A stretch of DNA of 62,665 nucleotides from an uncultured Alphaproteobacteria bacterium (GCA_937920085.1 CALETE010000007.1:1-62665); one strand, 5' to 3'; shown: positions 1-8,426, numbered from the stretch's first letter. Notes: generated by a model not told the origin, from the letters alone. Numbers and translations are program-made.

Positions 1-366
1 ACCTATGTGAACGCCGTCACCGCCAAGGACATCGCCTTCCCGGCGGCGGTGGGCAAGCTCTTGCCCAGCGTCCCACACTGGAAAGGGACGGCGGTGATCA
101 GCTGGCGGGCCTCGGACGCCCTGACAATTTCCGCAGCCGCTAGGTTCGCCAGCCGCAACTACGCCAACCTCGCCAATGACGACACGGTGGGAAACACCTA
201 TCAGGGCTTCTATCGCTATCTGGTGGTGGACGCCCGGGCGATCTATCGGCTGAGCGACCACACGGATGTGTCGGTCGGCGTCGATAACCTGAACAACGAC
301 AAGTACTTCCTTTTCCACCCCTTCCCCCAGCGCTCCATCTTCGCCCAGGTGAATTGGAAAATGTGA
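1..366 (+). CDS. TonB-dependent receptor, C-terminal end (5' part outside window)
   Basis: The reading frame is open from the first base and ends at TGA 364-366, so only the last ~121 residues are visible. They look like the final beta-strands of an outer-membrane TonB-dependent receptor: alternating hydrophobic/polar strands, the 'VGVDNLNNDKYFLF' type penultimate strand and a last strand ending in aromatic-rich 'IFAQVNWKM', the usual outer-membrane assembly signal with a near-terminal aromatic residue. Family knowledge says such receptors import ferric siderophores or other large ligands using TonB energy. The PepSY reductase two genes downstream suggests an iron-chelate substrate; that is inference. 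The plug and TonB box lie outside the window, so substrate class cannot be read. Confidence 0.85.
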   Translation, partial: TYVNAVTAKDIAFPAAVGKLLPSVPHWKGTAVISWRASDALTISAAARFASRNYANLANDDTVGNTYQGFYRYLVVDARAIYRLSDHTDVSVGVDNLNNDKYFLFHPFPQRSIFAQVNWKM

Positions 367-474
367 GCGCTTCCTCGACCGCCTCTCATCCTCATGGGCC
401 CTCACAGGCCAGACTTGACGCCCAGCGGGCCTTCGGCGCAGCGACGCCGAGGCCACAGGCGCGGAGATATTTAG

Positions 475-1188
475 ATGATCGAACCATTGAAACGCCGAAC
501 CCTTCTCCACAGCATCTTGGCTGGCTTCGCGGCTAGTCTAACGGTCTCTGCGGCCACTGCCCGGGCAGAGGCCGCCACACCGCGAAAGGGCGGCAAAAAA
601 CTGGTGGGCGTGGTGCTCTATCCAGGTTTCGAGGTGCTTGACGTGTTTGGGCCTGTGGAGATGTGGGCCAATGTTCCGGACTTTAAGGTCGTCCTGATCG
701 CCCAAAAGCTGGGACCGGTGAAATCAGCTCAAGGGGTCAGCGTTGTCGCCGATTTTGACTTCGAGACAGCGCCAGACTTGGACATCATGATGGTGCCGGG
801 GGGCATTGGGACCTATGCGGAATTGGGCAACCCCGTCTTCCTCGACTTTCTCCGAAAGCAAGACCAGACGACAGAGTTCACGACCTCCGTCTGCACAGGC
901 TCAGCATTGTTAGCCAAGGCCGGGCTTCTGAAGGGTCGCCGGGCGACCTCGAACAAGAAGTTCTTCTCCCTCGCCGTCAGTCAGGACCCCAGCGTCACCT
1001 GGATCAAGCACGCGCGCTGGGTCGAAGACGGCAAGATGCTGACGTCTTCGGGCGTTTCGGCTGGGACAGACATGGCGCTAGGATTGGTTGCTCGGATCTA
1101 TGGCAAGGACCGCGCCCACGCCCTTGCTCATGTCCTTGAGTATCAATGGAGCGAGGATCCGACCCAAGATCCTTTCGCGATTCAATAG
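475..1188 (+). CDS. DJ-1/PfpI family protein with a twin-arginine signal
   Basis: A 237-residue protein. The N-terminus has consecutive Arg at 7-8 (KRRTLLHS) followed by a hydrophobic stretch and an Ala-rich cleavage region near residue 30, so export by the Tat route is likely. The rest is a class I glutamine amidotransferase-like fold of the DJ-1/PfpI/isonitrile hydratase group: 'VVLYPGFEVLDVFGP' near the start of the domain, 'MMVPGG' in the middle, and the nucleophile elbow 'SVCTGS' with Cys at about residue 140, then 'TSSGVSAGTDMAL'. The start is supported by GGAG about 8 nt upstream. It lies between a receptor and a PepSY membrane protein on the same strand, which suggests a periplasmic accessory role, perhaps processing an imported ligand. 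Exact reaction unknown. Confidence 0.85.
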   Translation: MIEPLKRRTLLHSILAGFAASLTVSAATARAEAATPRKGGKKLVGVVLYPGFEVLDVFGPVEMWANVPDFKVVLIAQKLGPVKSAQGVSVVADFDFETAPDLDIMMVPGGIGTYAELGNPVFLDFLRKQDQTTEFTTSVCTGSALLAKAGLLKGRRATSNKKFFSLAVSQDPSVTWIKHARWVEDGKMLTSSGVSAGTDMALGLVARIYGKDRAHALAHVLEYQWSEDPTQDPFAIQ

Positions 1189-1218
1189 CTTGATATCTCG
1201 GCTCTAGGAGGACTCATC

Positions 1219-2640
1219 ATGGCTCTTGATCAAGCTCGCCCTAGCTTATGGCCCAACTATCGGACCATTTGGCGCTGGCACTTCTATGCCGGTCTGTTCT
1301 GCATTCCCTTCGTCATGTGGCTCGCCCTCACCGGCTCGATCTATTTGTTCAAGCCGCAGATCGAGACTTGGCTAGAGCGACCCTATGACCATCTGACTCT
1401 CGCGGGGCCCTCCCAGCCCCCTTCGGCGCAGGTCGAGGCGGCCCTCAACGCTGCGCCTGGAACTGTGCTGCGGGCCTACGAATTGCCCCAAACGCCAACT
1501 TCAGCCGCCAGGGTGATTGTCAGCCGCGAGGCCAAGCAGATCCGGGTTTATGTGCGGCCCGACAACCTTCAGGTGCTCAAGGTGCTCAATGAGGACGACC
1601 GCTTCATGCGGACCATATTCCGCATGCACGGTGAGCTTCTGATCGGCGACCGGGGTTCAAACCTCGTTGAGCTGGCCGCCTGCTGGACCATCGTCATGTT
1701 GATCACCGGCCTCTTTCTGTGGTGGCCGCGGGGCGCGAGCGGATTGGCGGGGGTCATTTGGCCTCGGCTAGGCGGCGGGGCGAAGATGTTCCTGCGCGAC
1801 CTTCATGCGGTGACTGGTGTTTGGGTCTCCTTCTTCGCGATCTTCCTTCTGCTCACCGGGCTTCCCTGGGCCAAGAACTGGGGCGGTTACCTCAAAGAAG
1901 TGCGGAAGTTTACCGGAACCGCTGTCGCGACCCAGGACTGGACCAACGGCCGTTCGTCCGAGTTGGCCCAAAGGCGAGCGCAAGACGCTGCGACCCGCGC
2001 CGCCCAGGCCGACGAACATGCTGATCACATGAACATGGGCGGGATGAAGATGGACGGCTTGGCGGGAATGCCTCCGCCCATGGATCGCTATGCGCCCTTG
2101 GATCTGATGGTTCCCACAGTCGCGGCCCTACGCCTTCCGCCGCCCGTCTTGATTTCTCCGCCTGGGAAAAAGCACGGCGGTTGGACGGGAAAGTCTGACA
2201 CGCCAAACCGCCCTCAGCGGGTTGATCTCACCCTTGATGCGAGCACTGGGGCGGTCCTTTCGCGGACGAACTTCAATCAGAGGCACTGGATTGATCAGGT
2301 GGTGGGAACCGGCGTCGCCGCGCATGAAGGTCAGCTGTTCGGCGCCCTCAACCAGGCCCTGGGGGTCTTCACGGCCTTGGGTTTGCTCGCCCTGTCGATC
2401 AGCGCCGCGGTCATGTGGCTGAGGAAAAAGCCCCATGATCGCTTAGGAGCCCCTGAGCCCCTCGCAGACCAACCCATTGGGCCGGGGATCGTCATCATCG
2501 CCGCCCTCTTGTTCGTCTACCTGCCGCTTCTGGCCCTTTCGGCGATCCTGGTCGCCCTGTTGGAAAGGTTAGTTCTTCGGCGAATTCCGGGGGTCGCGGA
2601 ATGGCTCGGATTAAGGCGCCAGATCCCGCACGCTCCATGA
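1219..2640 (+). CDS. PepSY-associated transmembrane (siderophore-reductase-like) protein
   Basis: A 473-residue inner-membrane protein of the PepSY_TM family (PiuB/FoxB-like). Visible membrane segments lie near residues 27-47, 150-168, 196-215, about 380-400 and 425-450. 'IWRWHFYAGLFCIPF' at the first helix and 'RDLHAVTGVWVSFF' before the third match the family's His-bearing helices, which in characterised members coordinate haem and reduce ferric siderophores. Residues around 263-290 form an unusual His/Met-rich insertion (HADHMNMGGMKMDG) in the large extracytoplasmic loop. A strong Shine-Dalgarno (AGGAGG, about 7 nt spacing) fixes the start. It follows a TBDR and an exported DJ-1 protein on the same strand, so the three probably work on one imported metal chelate. 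Metal identity (iron or copper) is not decided by the sequence. Confidence 0.85.
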   Translation: MALDQARPSLWPNYRTIWRWHFYAGLFCIPFVMWLALTGSIYLFKPQIETWLERPYDHLTLAGPSQPPSAQVEAALNAAPGTVLRAYELPQTPTSAARVIVSREAKQIRVYVRPDNLQVLKVLNEDDRFMRTIFRMHGELLIGDRGSNLVELAACWTIVMLITGLFLWWPRGASGLAGVIWPRLGGGAKMFLRDLHAVTGVWVSFFAIFLLLTGLPWAKNWGGYLKEVRKFTGTAVATQDWTNGRSSELAQRRAQDAATRAAQADEHADHMNMGGMKMDGLAGMPPPMDRYAPLDLMVPTVAALRLPPPVLISPPGKKHGGWTGKSDTPNRPQRVDLTLDASTGAVLSRTNFNQRHWIDQVVGTGVAAHEGQLFGALNQALGVFTALGLLALSISAAVMWLRKKPHDRLGAPEPLADQPIGPGIVIIAALLFVYLPLLALSAILVALLERLVLRRIPGVAEWLGLRRQIPHAP

Positions 2641-2671
2641 AAAACGCCGCCCCTCTTTCGAAGGGCGGCGT
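2641..2671. terminator. Bidirectional rho-independent terminator
   Basis: A perfect 9-bp stem (ACGCCGCCC 2644-2652 with GGGCGGCGT 2663-2671) separated by a 10-nt loop. The A-run at 2640-2644 becomes a U-tract for transcripts from the right, so it best terminates the minus-strand receptor gene, but it sits between two converging stop codons and can serve both. Confidence 0.8.
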
Positions 2672-2700
2672 CAAGCTTCCGCTCGGTCCGGCGCGGGATC

Positions 2701-5067
2701 TTAGAACTTCTGGCCGAACTTGATCGAGATAGTCCGGGGACGGATGGGTCGGACATAGGTCTGGCCACAGACGGTCGGGGTGCATTCCGACGTCCGAAGG
2801 GTTTCGCCAATGGTGTCTGCCACATTGGTCAGGGCGACTTCTAGGCTCCAAGTGTCCCGATCAAGACCTGCAGACAGGTCGACGCTCTTATAGCCGGATT
2901 GGCGACCCAGTAGGCCACGCTCGGCCAAGCGCAGGTCCGCCCAGCTGGAGGTTTGGAAAACCACTGCCCCTTGGACATGGGCATTAAGGTCGCCAACCGG
3001 GAACTCATAACGCGCCACGGCATTGCCCTTAAACTTCGGCGTCACCGGCAGAGCCGTGCCCGACGGTGCCTGGGGCTTTGCACAGACCCTCAAGGGCTGG
3101 CCCTTGGCGTCAACCGTGCCGCAATAGTCCGAGGTCAACTTAGCATCGGTCACGCTGGCGGCGGCCGTTAGATGAAGGCCATCCACCGGTGTCGCCCAGG
3201 TGAGCTCGGTTTCGAGACCCTTGACCCGCGCCTGACCGGCATTAAGAATTTCCGTGAAGGAATTCGGGCCCAGGAACGAAAACTGGAAGTCCTTCCAATC
3301 CTCATAATAGGCGGCACCATTGAAACGGATGGAGTGGTCAGCGGACTCCGTCTTCCAGCCCAGCTCGTAGTTATAGAGATAGTCGGCCATATAGGGGGCC
3401 AGGGTCGAACGACGGTTGATCCCGCCTGGGCGAAACCCCTGAGAATAGGTTGCGTAGAGCAATTTGCCTTCGGCGACCTGCCAGTTGAGGTTCGCCTTGT
3501 AGATGGTTCCTGTTTCCTTGGCCCGCTTATTCAGGTTGGTGCAGGGGCTACCGGCCACGCTGGTTTTCGCAAAGCAAGCCGCCTCGCCGGTCTTTGAGCT
3601 ATAGCCCTTGCCGAACCCGTAAAAGCCATAGAGCGAATTGTCGGCCTTAAAGGTGCGGGCACCGAGGGTCAGGGTCAGGGTCTTGGTGAGGTCGGCATAG
3701 ACTTCGCCGAAGATGGCTTCGTCCCGATCAACCCGGAACTGGTCCGTGAGCCAGAGTGTATCCTTGCGGCCCGTCACCGAAATCCCCGGATCAATGCCGG
3801 TAATTTGGTAGTTTTGCTCAATCAGGTGGGTCTGCCGCTGCTGGAAGGCGCCAACCAGGAAACGAATGCGCCAGTCCTGGGGTGAGCTTACCCGAATTTC
3901 ATGGGACAGCTTGGTGAAGTGGTCATTGCCGGTGATCCGTTGGGTGGGATCAATGACCTTGCCCGTTGCGTCGGTGATGTAAGCGCCTGAACCGAACAGG
4001 GTGTCATAGAAGTAGGAATAGTCGGTGTAGTCGGAGTGAGTGTTTTCTTTCCGGTCCATGTAGGAGCCGGAATACACCAGATCGAAATTGCTGATCTTGC
4101 CCTGGACGGACAAGGCCGCCTGATACCACTTGTCCTTGCTACCTTCCGGCAGGAAGTGCTTCACCTGATAGTGCTTGAGGGTGGTATCATAGCCAAAGAC
4201 GCCATTGGCCTTGGTTTCCTGCGCCATAAATGTCGGACGGACCGTCCAATTGTCATTCACGTCCCACAGAATGGCGGCGCGGGCCCCGTAGGTGTCGACG
4301 TCGTTATAGTTATTCTTGGCGATCGCCTTGTTATTGATGGTCACGCCCGAGGTCGGATAGGTCCGGGTCCCTTGGATATTGTCGATATATCCGGCGTCAT
4401 GCTGATCCCAGCCGACCAAGCGCACAGCGACCTGATCGTTCACCGGAATATTGACCATACCCTCGGCGGAATACCCGGAATCGCCGTGGTTCACCGCATT
4501 GACGCTCAGGTCATAGCGCCCTTTGAACACGCCCAATTCCGGTGAATTGGTGATGATCTTGAGGGTTCCAGACTGCGAGCTAGCTCCGTAGAGGGTGCCC
4601 TGAGGTCCGGCCAGGGCTTCCACCCGGGCGATGTCGTAAATGTGCAGGTCGAGGGCACCGCCAATGGTGGTGATCGGCGCATCGTCTAGATAGGTGCCGA
4701 CGCTGGGCTGAGAGCCAGAATGGTTGCCGTCGCCGCCGGACGCAACGCCGCGCATATAGACGTTGGAGAAGCCAGGGGCCGAGCTTTGCACCGCAACGCT
4801 GGGCAGGAACTTCACATAGGCGTCAAAGTTATCAATGCTGAGCTGCTCAAGCTTTTTCGTGGACATGGCCATCACCGCGGCCGGGACGTCCTGAATGTTT
4901 TCTTCCCGCTTGGAGGCGGTGACCACCAGCTCTTCCACCGTTGCTGACGGTGCAGAGGCTGCGGTTTCGGCAGCAAAGGCAGCGGGGACGCCCGCCAACA
5001 TGGAGGTTGCCAAAAGGCTGACGCCGAAGGCCACGCGGCCCGAACGACCTTTTACTGCACGCATCAT
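2701..5067 (-). CDS. TonB-dependent outer-membrane receptor
   Basis: A 788-residue receptor. The signal peptide covers roughly residues 1-32 (basic start, hydrophobic core, 'AAFAAE' cleavage). The TonB box region reads 'VEELVVTASKREENIQDVP', followed by the plug domain (YVKFLPSV, YMRGVASGG, 'IARVEALAGPQGTLYG' and 'SGTLKIITNSPE'), then a 22-strand-type barrel ending in 'RTISIKFGQKF' with a terminal Phe. The 'RVEALAGPQGTLYGASS.SGTLKIIT' pattern is of the iron-complex receptor superfamily common in Caulobacterales and sphingomonads, where many members take carbohydrates or aromatic compounds rather than iron. It has its own promoter upstream and terminator downstream, so it is probably monocistronic. 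Substrate unknown. Confidence 0.93.
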   Translation of the reverse strand: MMRAVKGRSGRVAFGVSLLATSMLAGVPAAFAAETAASAPSATVEELVVTASKREENIQDVPAAVMAMSTKKLEQLSIDNFDAYVKFLPSVAVQSSAPGFSNVYMRGVASGGDGNHSGSQPSVGTYLDDAPITTIGGALDLHIYDIARVEALAGPQGTLYGASSQSGTLKIITNSPELGVFKGRYDLSVNAVNHGDSGYSAEGMVNIPVNDQVAVRLVGWDQHDAGYIDNIQGTRTYPTSGVTINNKAIAKNNYNDVDTYGARAAILWDVNDNWTVRPTFMAQETKANGVFGYDTTLKHYQVKHFLPEGSKDKWYQAALSVQGKISNFDLVYSGSYMDRKENTHSDYTDYSYFYDTLFGSGAYITDATGKVIDPTQRITGNDHFTKLSHEIRVSSPQDWRIRFLVGAFQQRQTHLIEQNYQITGIDPGISVTGRKDTLWLTDQFRVDRDEAIFGEVYADLTKTLTLTLGARTFKADNSLYGFYGFGKGYSSKTGEAACFAKTSVAGSPCTNLNKRAKETGTIYKANLNWQVAEGKLLYATYSQGFRPGGINRRSTLAPYMADYLYNYELGWKTESADHSIRFNGAAYYEDWKDFQFSFLGPNSFTEILNAGQARVKGLETELTWATPVDGLHLTAAASVTDAKLTSDYCGTVDAKGQPLRVCAKPQAPSGTALPVTPKFKGNAVARYEFPVGDLNAHVQGAVVFQTSSWADLRLAERGLLGRQSGYKSVDLSAGLDRDTWSLEVALTNVADTIGETLRTSECTPTVCGQTYVRPIRPRTISIKFGQKF

Positions 5068-5133
5068 TCGTTAGTTCCTTGATTGAACGGCGCGAGAGTC
5101 CATCGCCGAAGCAGAGGCCTCTCGTTCGTGAGC

Positions 5134-5163
5134 ACTAGCAAACGCCAGGGGGAGTTCTGTCAA
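5134..5163 (-). promoter_or_regulatory. Candidate promoter of the TonB-dependent receptor
   Basis: Read on the minus strand: TTGACA (5163-5158), 18-nt spacer, GCTAGT (5139-5134), about 67 nt upstream of the receptor ATG. The -10 resembles the Caulobacter housekeeping element GCTANAWC. A CACAC/GTGTG inverted repeat lies just upstream (about 5171-5192) and could be an operator; that part is speculative. Confidence 0.55.
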
Positions 5164-5216
5164 GGTTGTGACACACATCTGTCGCAAAGTGTGGCTTAGG
5201 CGCCAGACTTTAGGGC

Positions 5217-7223
5217 CTAGCTTGGCGGGTTTGGATAGGCATCGAGCACGGTGCCAAGGGCGGCCTTTAGAGGACCTAGCCAGGGATCGAAATTACGCCA
5301 TTGATCAAGCCCATCGGTATTGATGGGGCGACGGACCTGTTCAGAGCTTGCGGTCCGAACGGCCCGGTCATTTTCATGGAATGTGAGACAGGCGGCCTCG
5401 AAGGGTAGGCCGCAATAGGCCAAGAGCGCGCGAACTTCTGATTCTGGATCTGCCACCATGTTTTCGTAGATCACCCGGTGAATTCGACCAGGTAGTACGG
5501 CATCGAAGTGGGCCATGAGCTCCACATAGTCACGGTAATAGCGCCCAAGGTCGACAAGGTCGTAGGTAAAGCCCTGGCCCCGGGCGAAGTGCTGCTTGAA
5601 CCCCGAAAAGCAGCAACCCAGGGGATGGCGCCGGGCGTCAATAATCTTGGCCTTCGGCAGGATCAGATGGATCAGACCCACATGGGCGAAATTGTTGGGC
5701 ATCTTGTCGATGAAGAAGGGGCGGCCGAGCTTTCGCTGATGCTGGGTCCGCGCCAGGAATTCTTCCCCCAGGGCCAGGCAATCTTCCGCCGAGAGGTCTT
5801 GGAGCGCCTCTGGATAGGCAGACGCCTGATCGCTCCGCCGGCGGGCCCCGAGTCGCTTGGCGATGGCCGGAATATCCGGCAGCTCCATGGTGCCTTCGAT
5901 GGCCGAGTGACTGGCCAGGATTTGTTCAATGAGGGTCGAGCCCGACCGGGGCAGGCCCAGAATGAAAATCGGATCCTCAGCCTGGGCACCATAACCCCGG
6001 CGCGATTCGAAAAAGGCTGGGGTGAAAAGGGCCTGGGAGCGATGCAGATGGCCTGTGGTCTCGTCGGCGTCATAGCCCATGCCCTTTTTCCGTAAGGCAT
6101 TGCCGGCGGCGTAATGATCGAAGGACTCAGAATAGGCAGCGACGTCTTCAAACGCCTTGCCCAAGGCGAAATCCAAATGAAACCGATCCTCTTCCGAAAG
6201 GTCTATTCGATCCAATTGCCCCTGCATGGCAACCCGGTCGGTATCGCTGAACTTGACGGTCTTTAGATTGGCAAGACTCCACCACACCTCCCCAAGATTG
6301 GGTGCGAGATCTAAGGCCCTGCGATAGGCGGCAATGGCGTCGGCCTGCCGACCAACGGTCTTCAAGGCGTGGCCATAGCTCATCCAGCCCTTTGGCTGGG
6401 CCGGAAATTCCTCCAGCAGGGCCTCATAGACAGCGATGGTCTGCTCATAGTCGCCCATCTGGCCAAGGGCGGCGGCCTTGAGATTGCGATAGCTGGGATT
6501 GCGCGGGTCATCCTTGAGCAGGATTTCAACCTCGGCCAGGGCCAGAGCCGCCTTGGTCTGACGATAGAGGGCAATCGCCAGATTGTGCCGGGCGGCGGTG
6601 AATTTAGGGGCCAGTTCAAGACATCTCACCAGTATGGCTTCGGCGTCCTCATAGCGGCCTAGTCGCGTGGCGATCTCGGCCAGCATGCGCAGGGCCGCTG
6701 TTTCGTCGGGACGCAACCTCAGAAGATCGCGCAGGCGGTGCTCGGCCACAGCCAGCTTGCCCTCCGCCAGGGCAGAGCCCGCCTCTAGAAGGATGGGATC
6801 TTGGATGGCCACCCCGAGATAGCGGGCCTGGGCCTCATCGGCACCACGGCTGTCGCCAAGCAGACGCCGCTGCTGGGAAATCGCGCTCCAAGCCTCTGGC
6901 AGGTCGGGCTTAAGGCCCACCACGTGGTCCAGGGCCCTGAGAGCACCTTGGCTGTTACCTAGATCTGCCCTGGTGAGGCCAAGCTCCAGGTGGGCTGGGG
7001 GCCATTTGGGTTGGGAGGCCGCAAGGGGCTCTAGGGTTTGCAAGGCAAGGCTCGACTGGCCCTGGAGCCTCTGAGCTTGCGCCATCAAGAGCAGCGCGGC
7101 GGGATGACCGGGGGCGGCCTGTAGAATTTCCCTGGCCTGCTGCTCGGCAAGATCGGGGCGCGCGCCCAGCATGCGAACACCATGGGCTATGGCGGACTCT
7201 AGGGTGCCAACGGCGTCGCTCAT
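5217..7223 (-). CDS. TPR-repeat sulfotransferase
   Basis: A 668-residue soluble protein. The first ~370 residues are tetratricopeptide-like repeats (typical 'A...AL.L.P' spacing, e.g. 'YRRALDLAPNLGEVWW'). The C-terminal ~250 residues are a sulfotransferase domain: the PAPS 5'-phosphosulfate loop 'GLPRSGSTLIEQIL' begins at residue 423, followed by 'FIDKMPNNF', 'IIDARRHPLGCCFSGFKQHF' (3'-phosphate region) and a late 'VRRPI'. This two-part architecture is common in Alphaproteobacteria; the acceptor is unknown, with peptides, glycans or polyketides all possible. Its ATG overlaps the recR stop codon by 4 bp (ATGA), so the two are translationally coupled, an odd pairing of sulfation with recombination repair. 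Confidence 0.9.
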   Translation of the reverse strand: MSDAVGTLESAIAHGVRMLGARPDLAEQQAREILQAAPGHPAALLLMAQAQRLQGQSSLALQTLEPLAASQPKWPPAHLELGLTRADLGNSQGALRALDHVVGLKPDLPEAWSAISQQRRLLGDSRGADEAQARYLGVAIQDPILLEAGSALAEGKLAVAEHRLRDLLRLRPDETAALRMLAEIATRLGRYEDAEAILVRCLELAPKFTAARHNLAIALYRQTKAALALAEVEILLKDDPRNPSYRNLKAAALGQMGDYEQTIAVYEALLEEFPAQPKGWMSYGHALKTVGRQADAIAAYRRALDLAPNLGEVWWSLANLKTVKFSDTDRVAMQGQLDRIDLSEEDRFHLDFALGKAFEDVAAYSESFDHYAAGNALRKKGMGYDADETTGHLHRSQALFTPAFFESRRGYGAQAEDPIFILGLPRSGSTLIEQILASHSAIEGTMELPDIPAIAKRLGARRRSDQASAYPEALQDLSAEDCLALGEEFLARTQHQRKLGRPFFIDKMPNNFAHVGLIHLILPKAKIIDARRHPLGCCFSGFKQHFARGQGFTYDLVDLGRYYRDYVELMAHFDAVLPGRIHRVIYENMVADPESEVRALLAYCGLPFEAACLTFHENDRAVRTASSEQVRRPINTDGLDQWRNFDPWLGPLKAALGTVLDAYPNPPS

Positions 7224-7822
7224 GCCGGACGCCGCGCCCGCATGGCCTGGGCGATGGTGCCATCGTCAAGCCAATCTAGTTCCCCACCCACAGGCACACC
7301 GCGGGCCAGCATGGTCACCGCCACATCCGCCCGGGCGAGGGTCTCCGCCAGGTAATGAGCCGTGGTCTGTCCATCGACTGTGGCTGGCAGGGCCAGGACC
7401 ACTTCGCGAATCTCGCCCGCTCCAGCCCGCGCCACGAGCGGACCTACCCTGAGGGCCTCCGGGCCGACGCCATCTAGGGCTGATAAGAGCCCACCCAAGA
7501 CGTGATATCGCCCACGGAAGGCGCTGGCCCTCTCCATGGCCCAGAGGGCACCGACCTCTTCCACCACACAGATCAGGGCCGGGTCGCGGCTGGGATCGGT
7601 ACAAATAGCGCAGGGATCTTGGGTATCTAACGCCCCGCAAATATGACAGGTCCGCACCTTGGCTGCGGCCTGAGATAGGGCGTCAGACAGGGGTATAAGC
7701 AATTGGTCCCGGCGCTTGAGCAGGGCAAGGGCCGCCCGGCGCGCCGATCTTGGCCCAAGGCCAGGCAGCTTCGACAGAAGGGCGATCAGCCGTTCGATTT
7801 CAGGTCCCGCAGACGCGGCCAA
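7220..7822 (-). CDS. recR: Recombination mediator protein RecR
   Basis: A 200-residue protein when started at TTG 7822, which gives the canonical start (M)AASAGPEIERLIALL. A longer frame reaching 7921 adds 33 residues that do not look like RecR. GGGGAT lies 6 nt upstream of the TTG. Features: helix-hairpin-helix 'LPGLGPRSARRAAL', the four-cysteine zinc finger 'CHICGALDTQDPCAIC', and a Toprim domain starting 'LICVVEEVGALWAME' with 'HVLGGLLSALDG' and 'TVDGQTTAHYL'. Works with RecO (and RecF) to load RecA on gapped DNA. The usual dnaX-ybaB partners are not upstream here; instead the gene is first in a two-gene unit with the TPR-sulfotransferase. Confidence 0.95.
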   Translation of the reverse strand: MAASAGPEIERLIALLSKLPGLGPRSARRAALALLKRRDQLLIPLSDALSQAAAKVRTCHICGALDTQDPCAICTDPSRDPALICVVEEVGALWAMERASAFRGRYHVLGGLLSALDGVGPEALRVGPLVARAGAGEIREVVLALPATVDGQTTAHYLAETLARADVAVTMLARGVPVGGELDWLDDGTIAQAMRARRPA

Positions 7823-7951
7823 GACACTATCCCCAAATCCAAAGTCAAAACCGTACGCCGGTCTCCTGGGGCAACTTACGGGTCTTTGCTCCAGAACGCC
7901 CCGTTTTTCACGAAATGACACCGAAAGACAGGCAATTGGCGGAAATCATGG

Positions 7952-7967
7952 TTAACCGGCCTTTAAC
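7952..7967. promoter_or_regulatory. Candidate CtrA binding box (TTAA-N7-TTAAC)
   Basis: TTAA (7952-7955), seven bases (CCGGCCT), TTAAC (7963-7967) exactly match the full CtrA recognition motif of Caulobacter relatives. It lies in the only divergent intergenic stretch here, 23 nt before the ATG of the six-cysteine secreted protein and about 130 nt from the recR start. Regulation by CtrA is inference from motif and position. Confidence 0.55.
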
Positions 7968-7990
7968 AGGGCTGGGGCGAAACTCCAGCC

Positions 7991-8365
7991 ATGGCCCGCC
8001 CCCTTCGCCTCCTCTTGCTCTGCTTGGCTATTGCCAGCGCGGCGCAAGCCCAGCAGCTTCGCGGGCCAACGGGGCAAGACCCCGCAGGGCCGAGCTTGAG
8101 AGGCTCGGTAGCCCCAAGCGCCCCAAATACCCCGCCCATGCGACGGTCTATCGGGCTTGATCCCGTTATCTATGGTGCCCAGGGTGCGATCCAACCCCTG
8201 CCGCCCTCAGGCACCCGTGTGGGCGGCCTGGCCCAACAATGCCGCATGTCCTGCGCCCAGACCTATTATTTCTGCTTGGCCGGAAATCAGATCGATGACT
8301 GCCCAGCCAGCTGGAGTCAGTGCCGCGCCGGGTGCAGCTCTGATCCTATCAGCTCCAGCTATTAG
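7991..8365 (+). CDS. Small secreted protein with a symmetric six-cysteine domain
   Basis: A 124-residue protein I do not recognise by name. Residues 1-20 are a clear Sec signal peptide (MARPLRLLLLCLAIASAAQA, cleavage before QQ). A Pro/Gly-rich low-complexity linker follows to about residue 80. The last ~40 residues hold six cysteines with palindromic spacing C-x3-C-x6-C-x8-C-x6-C-x3-C (starting CRMSC, ending CRAGC). This suggests a small disulfide-bonded helical hairpin in the periplasm or outside the cell. A perfect CtrA-like box sits immediately upstream, and the gene stands alone between recR and a TetR gene. No enzymatic motif is visible. Confidence 0.75.
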   Translation: MARPLRLLLLCLAIASAAQAQQLRGPTGQDPAGPSLRGSVAPSAPNTPPMRRSIGLDPVIYGAQGAIQPLPPSGTRVGGLAQQCRMSCAQTYYFCLAGNQIDDCPASWSQCRAGCSSDPISSSY

Positions 8366-8426
8366 GCTTTGCAATCCGGGGGCGGAGCTTATAGTGACGC
8401 CTGTCATTTTTTAAGTTCGAGTTCTA

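Noticed and set aside
354..536. Short plus-strand frame after the first receptor
   Set aside because: It overlaps both the receptor end and the Tat signal of the next gene, has low-complexity composition and lacks a ribosome site.
1768..2851. Several Arg/Pro-rich frames opposite the PepSY gene and the receptor end
   Set aside because: Typical high-GC antisense shadows: no Shine-Dalgarno, no family pattern, and opposite well-supported genes. The same applies to many such frames throughout the window.
7823..7921. Extended RecR N-terminus starting at ATG 7921
   Set aside because: The 33 extra residues are unlike any RecR, and the TTG at 7822 with GGGGAT upstream gives the exact expected start.
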